A stretch of 48,209 nucleotides of DNA from Clostridia bacterium (GCA_017428525.1 JAFRQQ010000029.1:1-48209), one strand, 5' to 3'. Numbered from the stretch's first letter, positions 16,012 to 24,922 are shown. The notes: a model not told the origin generated them from the letters alone. Numbers and translations are program-made.

Positions 16012-16050
16012 ATTTTTTTCAACCTTTTTGTCTTTTGCTGCATCTTATTA
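16012..16050 (+). promoter_or_regulatory. ECF-type promoter-like element, copy 2
   Basis: TTTTTCAACCTTTTT plus TTGCTGCATCT then TATTAG reproduces the element at 9155-9193 with the same spacing; only about five bases between the two blocks and the 3' end differ. It stands 63 bases before the secreted protein gene at 16113. Shared control with the gene at 9314 is inferred. Confidence 0.6.
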
Positions 16051-16112
16051 GCGAACGCACCCGGCGGGCAACCTGCGCGGCGGCGTATCAAAAAAGAAAG
16101 GAAGTCTCAACC

Positions 16113-16652
16113 ATGAAACGAACCATGAAGACCTCGCTTGCCCTGCTGCTCAGCCTCGTGCTGCTGCTCTGCTCGGTCTGCGGCGCCGGCGCAGCGTCGG
16201 CCAATGCGCTGCCGGAGCTGCGCAGCTCCGTGCGCACGCCGCTCTGTTCGCAGACGATCACCGTCCCGTCAGAGGATGGCCTTTACGTCGGCAAAATCTT
16301 CGATCAAACGGTGGATTACCGCGCCGATGTGACGCTGCGTGTGGATTTCGGCGACTATTTTTCCGAATATAAAGGATTCCTGATGTTTACGATCTATGAC
16401 GGCAGTCAGCTCGTTGCCATCGGCGATTACCGCGCGGTGCAATATACGATCAAGGACGCGACAAAGGACCATATTCTTTACGTGAAGTTTGACGGCATTC
16501 TCCCCGCTCTGTTCTCCCCCGATGAGATTGTTATCCAGTGCAACCTGCACGTCAAGACGGGCTTCTTTGATAAGATCTGGGGCACCATCATGAGCTGGTT
16601 CGGGCTGGCGGACGCCACCTGGGATATCTACATGGGCGAGAATCGCCGCTGA
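16113..16652 (+). CDS. Secreted hypothetical protein
   Basis: A 179-residue protein with a signal peptide (MKRTMKTSLALLLSLVLLLC, cleavage probably near GAGAASA-N). The mature part is a predicted beta sandwich (DYRADVTLRVDFGDYFSEYK; FLMFTIYDGSQLVAIGDYRA). Its C-terminus VKTGFFDKIWGTIMSWFG is an aromatic amphipathic segment like that at the end of the LRR protein. ATG at 16113 follows AAAGGAAG. It has its own leader with the shared promoter-like element. No known family recognised. Confidence 0.75.
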   Translation: MKRTMKTSLALLLSLVLLLCSVCGAGAASANALPELRSSVRTPLCSQTITVPSEDGLYVGKIFDQTVDYRADVTLRVDFGDYFSEYKGFLMFTIYDGSQLVAIGDYRAVQYTIKDATKDHILYVKFDGILPALFSPDEIVIQCNLHVKTGFFDKIWGTIMSWFGLADATWDIYMGENRR

Positions 16653-16686
16653 TTCTCAAACGCAGATTCAACTACGTCGAAAAGAA

Positions 16687-16719
16687 AAAGCCGAGGCGGG
16701 AGAGCCTCGGCTTTTTCTC
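16687..16719. terminator. Bidirectional terminator
   Basis: AAAAGCCGAGGC / GCCTCGGCTTTTTCT forms a strong stem with A-rich and T-rich flanks, between the plus-strand gene ending at 16652 and the minus-strand gene ending at 16754. It can terminate both converging transcripts. Confidence 0.9.
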
Positions 16720-16753
16720 GTATAAAACGGGGGGACAAAAGATGGAAGTGGTC

Positions 16754-17947
16754 TTATTCAGCCTGTTTGGAATACTTCTTGAGATACACAACGCGCATCA
16801 GAAGCGCTTCCACAGGGTTGATGGGTTTCGCCGGCGCGGCGACCTTCGTGGCGAGCAGCGCCAGACAGCTCTTGCTCATGATCATATCGACGGCCTCGGC
16901 GTCGCCGGCATTCTTGCCGCAGCACAGAGCGCCCTGATCGCGCACGAGCACAGCGTTCTTGCCCTTGATGGCCTTGCCGACCTTCGCGGGCTTCGCGCAT
17001 TTGACCTTGGTGCCGCAGATCTGGGAGAAATCGTCCAGCAGCGGCTTCATGGTCTTATGGAGGCGGGAAACGGCGACCGTTTCATCCTCCGTATTGTGAA
17101 TGATATCGTTCAGCGCGGGATTCATCAGATAAATATCGCGGTGCATCCGCGCACCCTCGCCCAGAGAGGCGTCCGCCAGTCCGGTGGCGAGGTCCATGAC
17201 CGAGCGGCTGCCGTCAGCTTCGTTCGTAAAGGTGATCTTGCCGGTGGCGCGGTCAACAGTGCTATTATACAGCATTGTCGGGTCAATTGGAAGTGTTTTT
17301 TTCGATTTTGTGAGCGATTCCGCAATTTTTATACAAAAATCATTCAGATTATCCGCTTTTATGCCGAGCTTTTCCTTCGCGGCGGTCAGCAGATAGTCCG
17401 CGCTGACGGTTTCGAGCATTTCAGCCACCGCAAACGCTTCATCAAGATCCTTGCCGAAGCACAGCGCGCCGTGGTGCGCCATGACGACCGCCTTGGAGGG
17501 GCTGGCCTTCAGCGCCGCGGTGACGCCCTTGCGCAGCTTCTTCGTGCCGGGCAGGCCGTAGCCGCCGAGCAGGATGTTGCTGCCGATCAGCTGCGCCGCT
17601 TCGCCCGTGAGCGTTTCGATGCCCTGCTTGAGCACGCTGATGGCGGAGGCGACCTTCTGATGGGTATGGATCACGAAATTCGCGTCCGGATAGGCCTTGT
17701 AAACCTCGGCGTGGATGCCCTTCTCGGAGGAGGGCTTCACGTCGCCGCTCCAGGCAAGATCCTCGATGCCGACCGTGACGATATCCGCCGGGGTCAGGCC
17801 GATGTAAGGCTTGCCGCTGGGCGTGATGACGAAGGTTTTGTCATCCACGCGGCAGCTGACGTTGCCCCAGGTTCTGGCAATCAGGCCGGTGGCAACCAGC
17901 TTTTCGCCCGCTTCGATGACGAGCTGCTTCGCTGTTAAAACATCCAT
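16754..17947 (-). CDS. Tandem class II aldolase/adducin-like protein
   Basis: A 397-residue protein with two class II aldolase-like domains. Domain 1 (~1-195) keeps the metal-binding layout: E75, H94-T-H96 and H158-H159-G. These enzymes use a divalent metal to cleave or epimerise sugar phosphates. Domain 2 (~222-397) has matching segments IIHNTEDE and LVRDQGALCCGK, where the histidines are largely replaced, so it is probably non-catalytic. The linker region (about 205-232) is encoded by a strikingly AT-rich stretch. The gene lies 27 bases after the aminotransferase gene, with a start ATG at 17947 behind AAAGGA. Substrate unknown. Confidence 0.85.
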   Translation of the reverse strand: MDVLTAKQLVIEAGEKLVATGLIARTWGNVSCRVDDKTFVITPSGKPYIGLTPADIVTVGIEDLAWSGDVKPSSEKGIHAEVYKAYPDANFVIHTHQKVASAISVLKQGIETLTGEAAQLIGSNILLGGYGLPGTKKLRKGVTAALKASPSKAVVMAHHGALCFGKDLDEAFAVAEMLETVSADYLLTAAKEKLGIKADNLNDFCIKIAESLTKSKKTLPIDPTMLYNSTVDRATGKITFTNEADGSRSVMDLATGLADASLGEGARMHRDIYLMNPALNDIIHNTEDETVAVSRLHKTMKPLLDDFSQICGTKVKCAKPAKVGKAIKGKNAVLVRDQGALCCGKNAGDAEAVDMIMSKSCLALLATKVAAPAKPINPVEALLMRVVYLKKYSKQAE

Positions 17948-17974
17948 AAGGAACCGTCCTTTCGATGGAACGAA

Positions 17975-19462
17975 TTACTTTTTCTTGGAGGTGTCGATCA
18001 CGCCGATCTGCGCAAACACGCGGTCGAATGCGGCCAGCGCTTCGTCGATCAGCTCGGGCGTATACGCCGCGCTCGTGTAAAGACGGCTGCCCGCGAGGGT
18101 GACCAGACCTTCCGCCATGTAAGCGGCGCCCATGTGGGTCATTTCCTGCTTGCGGATGTTCGTCTCGTCGAGCACCTTCGGCACGGTCCACAGCTTCTTC
18201 CAGTTGATGGAGAAGTTCAGCGTGCCCACGGTTTCCAGATGGCAGATGGAGCCCTGGTTGAAGGCCACGAACGGCAGATCGCGCTTCTTGATGATTTCCT
18301 GCAGACCCGCGGTGAGCCGATCGCCCATCTGCGCCGCCTTGTAGCAGGCGTCTGCCTTTTCCATTTCCTCAAGCATCGTGTAGCCCGCGACGCAGGAGAG
18401 CGGGTTCGCGCTCATCGTGCCGCCGCAGAAGGCCTTGTGGATCTTCTGGCTGCCGTCCAGACCGGCGCCCAGATACTTCATATATTCTTTTTTGCCGCCC
18501 AGGCCGCCCGCACCGGGGTAGCCGCCGGCGATGACCTTGCCGAAGACGGTCAGGTCGGGGGAAACGCCGAAATAGCCCTGCGCGCCGTTCATGCTCACGC
18601 GGAAGGCGGTAACGACCTCGTCGAAGATCAGCAGCGCGCCGTATTTGCGGCAAAGCTGCTCCACGCCCTTGCAGAAGTTCTTGTCGACCGGTCTCGAGCC
18701 GCTCTCGGGGCCGATGGGCTCAAGCATGACCGCCGCGGTGCCGCCCTTGAATTTATTCGCGCGCAGCTTCTTTTCCAGATCGTTCAGATCGCCGGGGAAG
18801 AACTCCTCGGTGTCGCGGAAGATGTAGCGCGGCACGCCGTGCGCCTGGGTGAACTTCGTGCCGGGGATGCGGATGCCGTAGCCGAGCTGATCGCTCCAGC
18901 CGTGATAGGCGCCGCCCATCTTGAGGACCTTCTTTTTGCCGGTGGCCAGACGCGCCACGCGGATGGCGCACATGCAGGCCTCGGTGCCCGAGCCGAGCAT
19001 GCGGAACATGTCGACGTTCGGGATCAGCTCGGAAACCTTCTTGCCGAGCTTGTACTCATACTCATGGAACAGGCCGGTGGAGGGGCCGCATTCATTGAGC
19101 AGGTTGATGACCGCTTCGCGCACGGCGGGCGGGTTGCTGCCCAGCACGGTCGGGCCGCCTGCCTGCAGGAAGTCGAAATAACGGTTGCCGTCGATATCAT
19201 AGAGGAAGCAGCCGTCCGCCTTCGTGAATACCAGCGGGAAGGGATAGTTGAACGCAAGATTGTGCTGCACGCCGCCGGGAATGACGGTCTTCGCCTCTTC
19301 GATCATCTTTTTGGAGGTGGCGCACTTCGCGTCGAAATAATTCTCCTCATACGCTTTGAGCGCATCCGGCTTGATCGAATAGACGGGCTTCTTGATCAGC
19401 GCATCCAGTTGTTTCTGGACGGTCGCCGCATCGGGGTAATTGATAATGCCGTGGTTTGCCAT
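17975..19462 (-). CDS. Class III aminotransferase, glutamate-1-semialdehyde aminomutase-like
   Basis: A 495-residue PLP enzyme. The cofactor-binding features are GSGTEA (158-163), D281 in LLIFDEVVTAFR (the Asp that contacts the pyridine nitrogen) and K309 in TVFGKVIAGGYPGAG (Schiff-base lysine). The VFGKVIAGGYP context is like glutamate-1-semialdehyde aminomutases, but the chain is about 60 residues longer than HemL and has extra C-terminal sequence. No other haem-pathway gene is near. Paired with an aldolase-like gene it more likely acts on a sugar- or amino-acid-derived aldehyde. The ATG at 19462 is preceded by CAGGAGG. Confidence 0.88.
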   Translation of the reverse strand: MANHGIINYPDAATVQKQLDALIKKPVYSIKPDALKAYEENYFDAKCATSKKMIEEAKTVIPGGVQHNLAFNYPFPLVFTKADGCFLYDIDGNRYFDFLQAGGPTVLGSNPPAVREAVINLLNECGPSTGLFHEYEYKLGKKVSELIPNVDMFRMLGSGTEACMCAIRVARLATGKKKVLKMGGAYHGWSDQLGYGIRIPGTKFTQAHGVPRYIFRDTEEFFPGDLNDLEKKLRANKFKGGTAAVMLEPIGPESGSRPVDKNFCKGVEQLCRKYGALLIFDEVVTAFRVSMNGAQGYFGVSPDLTVFGKVIAGGYPGAGGLGGKKEYMKYLGAGLDGSQKIHKAFCGGTMSANPLSCVAGYTMLEEMEKADACYKAAQMGDRLTAGLQEIIKKRDLPFVAFNQGSICHLETVGTLNFSINWKKLWTVPKVLDETNIRKQEMTHMGAAYMAEGLVTLAGSRLYTSAAYTPELIDEALAAFDRVFAQIGVIDTSKKK

Positions 19463-19511
19463 GGTGGAGTTCCTCCTGTTTTTTCATTTTATGGTCGAAA
19501 TCGGCGTATAA

Positions 19512-19540
19512 CTATTATCAGTATAGCATATCCCTTGCAA
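19512..19540 (-). promoter_or_regulatory. Probable promoter of the aminotransferase-aldolase operon
   Basis: On the minus strand TTGCAA (19540-19535) is followed by an AT-rich stretch with TATACT, GATAAT and TAATAG candidates; TAATAG gives a 17-base spacer. It sits right behind the smc stop, 50-78 bases before the aminotransferase start. The exact -10 is uncertain. Confidence 0.5.
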
Positions 19541-22500
19541 TTATTCAAGCCCGAGTTTTTTTGCCATTTCCGCAGTTTTGAGCTCCAGCAGCTTGGAAAC
19601 GCCTTCCTCCTGCATCGTGACGCCGTAGAGGGAATCCGCCTCCTCCATGGTGCCGCGGCGGTGGGTGATGAGGATGAACTGCGTGCGGTCCGTCATGCTG
19701 CGGACATACTGCGCGTAGCGGTTGACGTTGATATCGTCGAGCGCGGCCTCCACCTCGTCAAAGATGCAGAACGGCGCGGGCGTGACCTTCAGGATCGCGA
19801 ACAGCAGCGCGATGGCGGACAGGCCCTTCTCACCGCCGGAGAGCAGGTCGATATTCTGCACGTTCTTGCCCGGCGGCTGCACGCGGATGTTGATGTTGCA
19901 TTCGAGCACATCCTGCGGGTCCTCGAGCACCAGCTCGGCGCGGCCGCCGTCAAACAGCGCGCGGAAGGTTTCGCCGAAGCTGTTGTTGATGCGGCGGAAC
20001 TGCTCGCGGAAGCGCTCGGCCATCTTGCCGGTCAGCTCGGCGATCAGCTTTTCGAGCTCGGTCTTGGATTTCTCCACGTCCGTGATCTGCCCGTTCATGT
20101 ATTCGTAGCGCGCGGAGACCTCCTTGTATTCCTCCACTGCGCCGACGTTGACTGCGCCGAGCGCGCGGATCTTGCCGCGGATCTCCTGCAGCGTGCGCTG
20201 GGATTTCGGGATATCCTCCAGCGTGATATTCAGCGCGATCGCCTCGCGCAGGGTGAGCTGATATTCATCGTAGAGCTTGTTCTGCGCGGTTTCCAGCTCG
20301 CGCTGCATCGCGTCGCGCCGCTCCTCCAGACGGGCCAGCTCCCCGCTCAGACGCTCTTTCTCGGCCGAAACGCCGCGTTCCTCGCCGCGCAGCGCGGTGC
20401 TCTGTGCCTCCCGCTGCTCGCGTGCGCCGGTCAGCTCCGTGATCCTGCCGCGCAGTGTCTGCGCCTCGGCGCGTTTGCCGGCGGCCTCGGCGGTCAGCGA
20501 CGCAATCAGCGCGGCCAGGTCCTCATTCTTCTTGCGCAGGTCGGCGATTTCCGCCTCCATGCGGTCCGCCCGCTCGGTGTAGCTCTCGCTCAGGCGGCGG
20601 TTCGTTTCAATGAATTCGTTGTTCGCTTCGATTTCTTTTTTCAGCGCGACGATTTCCAGATTCAGCGCGGTATGGATTTCGTTGGAGCGCTCGGTCAGCT
20701 TCGCAACGGACGCGAGCTCGTCATTCAGCGCGGCCAGCGTTTCCTCGGTCGCGGTCTGCTCGGCGCGGATGGCCTCGATGCGCGCATCCGCCTCGCGGCC
20801 GACCAGCGTCATGAGCTCGATTTTTTCCTGCGCACGGCGTTTCTCGTCGGCGAATTCCTCCAGCTGCGCGTGCACGGCGTCGCGCCGGTCGTGAATGCGG
20901 CCGGCCTCGGCCTCGGCGCGGATGATTTCCTCCTGCGTTTTGAGCAGCTCCGCGTTGGCGGCGTCGAGCGTGGCCTGCACCTGCGCGAGCTCCTCGGCGA
21001 TGCTCTTGTGCTGCGTCTGCTTCTGCGCGAGCTTCTTCTCGAGCGCGGACACGGCGGTCTTGAGCGCTTCGATCTCCGAAATGCGGCTCAGGAAGCCGAC
21101 CCCCGCGCCGCGGGAGCCGCCGGTCATGGAGCCGCCGGCGTTGACCAGCTGCCCGTCCAGCGTGACGATGCGGAAGCGGTAGCCGTATTTCTTCGCGATC
21201 GCGATCGCGTCGTCGATCGTTTCCGCCACGGCGGTGCGCCCGAGCAGGGAGGCGATGATCGTGTCATAGGCGGGCTCGCAGGTGACCAGCCGGTCTGCCA
21301 TGTCGATGTAGCCCGCGCAGTCGTCCAGCCCCTTTTCGGTAAATGGCCGCGTCGTCACAGAGGTCAGGGGCAGGAAGGTCGCACGCCCGGCCCGCTGGTC
21401 CTTCAGAAAAAGGATCGCGCGCTTGGCGGCGTTTTCATCCTCGGTCACGACGTTCTGCAGCGCCCCGCCGAGCGCCGTTTCGATGGCGACCGCGTAATCG
21501 GACGGCACGGAAATCAGCTGCGACACGGTGCCGCGGATGCCGCGCAGGGTGCCGCGCTTGGCCTCGCGCATGACCTTCTGCACGCTGCCGGCGTAACCGT
21601 CGAGGTTCTTTTCCAGATCGTCCAGCATCTTGATGCGGGCGTTTTTCTGATAAATATCGAGATTGATCGATTCGATTTCTTTATAAAGCGTTTCGGCCTT
21701 GCCGCTGCGGGATTCCAGGAGCATGCGGTAGCCCTCCATGGAATTCTCATGCCCGTCGGCGGTCTCGCGCAGCGCGCGCAGGGCCGCGTTTGCGTCGGCG
21801 TGCTCGCGTTCGATGGCGTCCAGCGCGGTCTGCCGCTGCCCGGCGCCCGCGTCGATCTCCGCCACGCGCGCGGCGAGCGCCTCGCTCGTGGAGGCGGCCG
21901 TGGAGGCGCGCACGCGTTCATCCGCGAGCTTGAGGGCCAGCGCGGTCAGCGTTTCGTTTGCCTGTCGCAGCTTTTCGCCGCCCGCGCTGCTCTGGCCGAG
22001 CAGGGCGTTGAGCTGTTCAAGCGCTTCCTGCGCTTCGGCGGTTTTGGCGGCGATGGTCGCTTCCTTGCCGGCGTTTTCTGCCTGCGCGGCGCGGATCTCC
22101 TCCTCGAGCGCTTGCACGGAACGGCTGCCGTCGCCCATATCGCCGCTGATGCGTTCGATCGTGGCGTTATTGTGGGTGATGGAGTTCTGCTCCACGGCGA
22201 TGCGTCCGTCAAGGACGGCGGCCTCCTCTTCGCAGGCGGCGATGGTCTGCCGCAGCTGCTCCGCCTCGGCGGTCAGCGCGTGCGCCTGCTCGATGGCGTC
22301 TTCGATTTCCTCATTGAGCGCGGTCATGCGGGATTCCGACTGCGCATACTGCGCGGCGGCGATGGAGAGCTTGCGCTCCTGCTCGCGCAGGCCGGCCTTG
22401 GATTTCTCGATCGTATGCAGCCACAGGCCGATCTCGAGCGTCTTTTTCTCGGCGGCCAGGGTCAGGAATTTCTGCGCTTTTTCGCTCTGCGTTTTCAGCG

Positions 22501-23110
22501 GGCCGATGCGCCCCTCCAGCTCCGCGAGGATATCCCGCAGGCGCACGAGATTCTCCTCCGCGAGCGCCAGACGGCGGTTCGCGTCGGTGCGGCGATAGCG
22601 CAGATGGGAGATGCCCGCGGCCTCCTCGAGCATGTCGCGCCGCTGCGTGGAGCGGGCGGAGACCAGGTCGGCAATGCGGCCCTGGCTGACCATGGAGTAG
22701 CCGTCGCGCCCGAGGCCGGTGTCCATGAACAGCTCATGGATGTCGCGCAGACGGCATTCCTCGCCGTTGATGCGGTATTCGCTTTCCCCCGAGCGGTAGA
22801 AGCGGCGGGTCACCGCCACCTCGTCGCGGTCGCAGTTGAGGCTGCGGTCGGCGTTGTCCAGCCGCAGGGTCACCTCGACGTAGCCGAGCGCCTTGCGCAG
22901 ACTCGTGCCGCCGAAGATGACGTCCTCCATGCGGGAGCCGCGCAGGCTCTTGGTCGACTGCTCGCCCAGCACCCAGCGCACCGCGTCGGAGATATTGCTT
23001 TTTCCGGAGCCGTTCGGCCCGACGACGGCGGTGATGCCCTTGCCGAAGGAGAGCACGGTTTTGTCCGGGAAGGATTTGAAGCCCTGCATTTCAAGTGCTT
23101 TTAAAATCAT
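19541..23110 (-). CDS. smc: Chromosome partition protein SMC
   Basis: A 1189-residue condensin subunit, the usual length. Walker A is GPNGSGKSN (residues 31-39). Long heptad-rich coiled coils flank a hinge around residues 510-670 (GTLRGIRGTVSQLI ... GGSMTGGSRG). The ABC signature LLSGGEKGLSAIALLFAI and Walker B CIFDEVEAALDD (D1118) are at the C-terminus. SMC works with ScpA and ScpB (not in this window) to organise and segregate the chromosome. ATG at 23110 begins the conserved MILKALEMQGFKSF; a TTG at 23125 is less likely. It is the last gene of the rnc cluster. Confidence 0.98.
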   Translation of the reverse strand: MILKALEMQGFKSFPDKTVLSFGKGITAVVGPNGSGKSNISDAVRWVLGEQSTKSLRGSRMEDVIFGGTSLRKALGYVEVTLRLDNADRSLNCDRDEVAVTRRFYRSGESEYRINGEECRLRDIHELFMDTGLGRDGYSMVSQGRIADLVSARSTQRRDMLEEAAGISHLRYRRTDANRRLALAEENLVRLRDILAELEGRIGPLKTQSEKAQKFLTLAAEKKTLEIGLWLHTIEKSKAGLREQERKLSIAAAQYAQSESRMTALNEEIEDAIEQAHALTAEAEQLRQTIAACEEEAAVLDGRIAVEQNSITHNNATIERISGDMGDGSRSVQALEEEIRAAQAENAGKEATIAAKTAEAQEALEQLNALLGQSSAGGEKLRQANETLTALALKLADERVRASTAASTSEALAARVAEIDAGAGQRQTALDAIEREHADANAALRALRETADGHENSMEGYRMLLESRSGKAETLYKEIESINLDIYQKNARIKMLDDLEKNLDGYAGSVQKVMREAKRGTLRGIRGTVSQLISVPSDYAVAIETALGGALQNVVTEDENAAKRAILFLKDQRAGRATFLPLTSVTTRPFTEKGLDDCAGYIDMADRLVTCEPAYDTIIASLLGRTAVAETIDDAIAIAKKYGYRFRIVTLDGQLVNAGGSMTGGSRGAGVGFLSRISEIEALKTAVSALEKKLAQKQTQHKSIAEELAQVQATLDAANAELLKTQEEIIRAEAEAGRIHDRRDAVHAQLEEFADEKRRAQEKIELMTLVGREADARIEAIRAEQTATEETLAALNDELASVAKLTERSNEIHTALNLEIVALKKEIEANNEFIETNRRLSESYTERADRMEAEIADLRKKNEDLAALIASLTAEAAGKRAEAQTLRGRITELTGAREQREAQSTALRGEERGVSAEKERLSGELARLEERRDAMQRELETAQNKLYDEYQLTLREAIALNITLEDIPKSQRTLQEIRGKIRALGAVNVGAVEEYKEVSARYEYMNGQITDVEKSKTELEKLIAELTGKMAERFREQFRRINNSFGETFRALFDGGRAELVLEDPQDVLECNINIRVQPPGKNVQNIDLLSGGEKGLSAIALLFAILKVTPAPFCIFDEVEAALDDINVNRYAQYVRSMTDRTQFILITHRRGTMEEADSLYGVTMQEEGVSKLLELKTAEMAKKLGLE

Positions 23111-23225
23111 AGCCTGGTTCCTCAATCTTTGTCTTCAGGGAAGAAGGTTTATTTGAATGCGTATGAATGCGTATTGTTTCCGAATTAAAATGGGGCGCGG
23201 GGCCTGTCCCGCCCTTTTCTGACAT

Positions 23226-24248
23226 CTAACATCTAATATCTGAAATCTCGTTTTGCGTCAGCAAAACGTCGTAGGATCCGAGCCCGTCCCGCGTCTGTAC
23301 AGCGCAATGCCAACCCTCTGCCGCGAGCGTCTGCAGATTGCAGCGCCGCTGCCCGGTCATTTTCGAGCGGGACCCCGGCGCGACGGTCAGCGTATAGCGC
23401 CCGGCCGGCAGACCGGCCAGCTGTTCCCGCGCGCGATCGAGCAGGATGCGGCTTTCCGCCAGCTCCCGCAGCGCCGGATGATAGGCGCCGCCGCGCATCC
23501 TTGTCTCCACGTCGCGGCTCGCGTGCAACCCGACGCGGATCACGCGAATGCCCGCCGCGTCAAACAGCTGCAGCAGCTCTGCGCACAGCGCCACAGCGTC
23601 TGCGAGCCCTTGCGGCTGAAACTGCCCCGCCTGCATCAGCGCCGCCAGCGGCGTGCCCGCGAGCACGACCGTCGGATAGATGCGCACGGTGTCCGGCTGC
23701 AGCGCGCAGATCGCCTGCGCGGTGGCGCGGCTGTCTGCGTCCGTCGAGCCGTAAAGTCCGGTCATCATCTGCAGCCCGGTTTCAAAGCCGCATTGACGCA
23801 GCAGCGCGTGCGCCTGCACGGTCTGCGCCGCCGTATGGCCGCGCCGGTTGAGTGCCAGCACGCGGTCGTCCATGCTCTGCGCGCCGAGCTCCACGGCGGT
23901 GACGCCGCAGCGCTGCAGCAGCGCACAGACAGCCGGATCGATCCCGTCCGGCCGCGTGGATATGCGGATGCCGCGAAAGCAGCCTTCTTTGATATAGGAA
24001 TGCGCCGCTTCCAGCAGGGCGATCTGTTCCGCCTGCGGAAGCAGCGTGAAGCTGCCGCCGAAAAAGGCCAGTTCCCCGGCGGCCGCGGTCTCCGCGGGCA
24101 GGGTTGCCAGCGCCTTGCGCGCAGCGGCATGCACCGCCGCAGGCGTGAGCGGCGTGACCTGACCGGAGATGGTGCGCTGGTCGCAGAAGCTGCACTGATG
24201 CGGGCAGCCCGCGTGCGGGGCGAACAGCGCGACGTTGATATGCTTCAT
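23226..24248 (-). CDS. Radical SAM protein, Elp3/HemN-like
   Basis: A 340-residue radical SAM enzyme with the iron-sulfur motif CPHQCSFC (Cys15, 19 and 22) directly after a short N-terminus (NVALFAPHAG). ISTRPDGIDPAVC and VELGAQSMDDRVLALNRRGH are typical of the Elp3/coproporphyrinogen-oxidase-like branch. Genes of this type regularly sit beside rnc and smc in Clostridia; the substrate is not established. It overlaps the rnc stop by 4 bases (ATGA), so is translationally coupled. No Elp3 acetyltransferase domain is present. Confidence 0.88.
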   Translation of the reverse strand: MKHINVALFAPHAGCPHQCSFCDQRTISGQVTPLTPAAVHAAARKALATLPAETAAAGELAFFGGSFTLLPQAEQIALLEAAHSYIKEGCFRGIRISTRPDGIDPAVCALLQRCGVTAVELGAQSMDDRVLALNRRGHTAAQTVQAHALLRQCGFETGLQMMTGLYGSTDADSRATAQAICALQPDTVRIYPTVVLAGTPLAALMQAGQFQPQGLADAVALCAELLQLFDAAGIRVIRVGLHASRDVETRMRGGAYHPALRELAESRILLDRAREQLAGLPAGRYTLTVAPGSRSKMTGQRRCNLQTLAAEGWHCAVQTRDGLGSYDVLLTQNEISDIRC

Positions 24249-24922
24249 TGAATGCCCATGAGCGCGAGCGCTTCCTTCGCGGCCTGCTGCTCGGCGAGCT
24301 TTTTGCTCTTGCCGGTGCCGCTGCCGATCACGTTGCTGTTCAGATGCACCTCGACGGTGAATTCCTTGGCGTGGTCCGGCCCGGTTTCGCCGGTGAGCAC
24401 ATATTCCACATGCTCCTCGGGATTGCGCTGCACGACTTCCTGCAGGATCGTTTTGTAATCCCGCGCCTTTTCCAGCTCGTCGTGGCCGGAAACGAAGCGC
24501 AGCACGATCTCCCTGGCCGGCTCCAGCCCGCCGTCAAGATAGACGGCCGCGAGCACGGCTTCGAAGGCGTCCGCAAGGATGGAGGGGCGCCGGTCGCCGC
24601 CGGTGCGCTTTTCGCCCTTGCCCAGACGCAGCGCGTCGCCGAGCGAAAGCTCCTGCGCAAACACATACAGCGCGTGCTCGCAGACCTTCGCGGCGCGGTG
24701 CTTCGTCAGCTCGCCCTCGGGCAGATTGTATTTATCGTAAAGGTAACGCGCCGTCACAAAGCCCAGCACGGCATCCCCGAGGAATTCCAGCCGTTCGTTG
24801 CAGACAGCGCCGCCGCCGTGCTCATTGGCGTAGGAGGAATGCGTGAGCGCCGTGCGCAGCAGCGAAAGATCATGAAAATGATAGCCCAGCTTGGCCTGCA
24901 GGGCTTCCAGTGCGTCGTCCAT
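24245..24922 (-). CDS. rnc: Ribonuclease III
   Basis: A 225-residue double-strand-specific endoribonuclease that processes rRNA precursors and other duplex RNA. The signature ERLEFLGDAVLG is at 43-54, with the second acidic cluster in ILADAFEAVLAAVYLDGG. The C-terminal double-stranded RNA-binding domain (~150-225) includes GTGKSKKLAEQQAAKEAL. The ATG at 24922, preceded by GAGG, gives the normal start; an in-frame upstream extension to 24958 lacks support. It lies between an ACP-like gene and the radical SAM gene. Confidence 0.97.
   Translation of the reverse strand: MDDALEALQAKLGYHFHDLSLLRTALTHSSYANEHGGGAVCNERLEFLGDAVLGFVTARYLYDKYNLPEGELTKHRAAKVCEHALYVFAQELSLGDALRLGKGEKRTGGDRRPSILADAFEAVLAAVYLDGGLEPAREIVLRFVSGHDELEKARDYKTILQEVVQRNPEEHVEYVLTGETGPDHAKEFTVEVHLNSNVIGSGTGKSKKLAEQQAAKEALALMGIQ

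Larger units (their letters stand above)
15610..16112. other. Repeat-rich intergenic region
   Basis: 503 bases without a believable gene. It contains three copies of a short CGACGCACCG motif, a GA-rich repeat shared with 39224-39247, a MITE-like palindromic element, and the second promoter-like element. Short frames here follow the repeats and are not credible. Confidence 0.7.

Noticed and set aside
15655..16051. Short frames in the repeat-rich gap
   Set aside because: They coincide with the dispersed repeats and MITE-like element and have no supporting start signal.
17975..19462. Calling the aminotransferase hemL
   Set aside because: The active-site context is GSA-aminomutase-like, but the chain is ~60 residues too long and the neighbour is an aldolase, not a haem gene.
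18134..23104. A 1656-codon open frame on the plus strand opposite the aminotransferase and smc
   Set aside because: It is the GC-rich antisense shadow of two certain genes; composition (His, Arg, Gln, Ala rich) is that of reverse-complement frames and no motif or suitable start is present.
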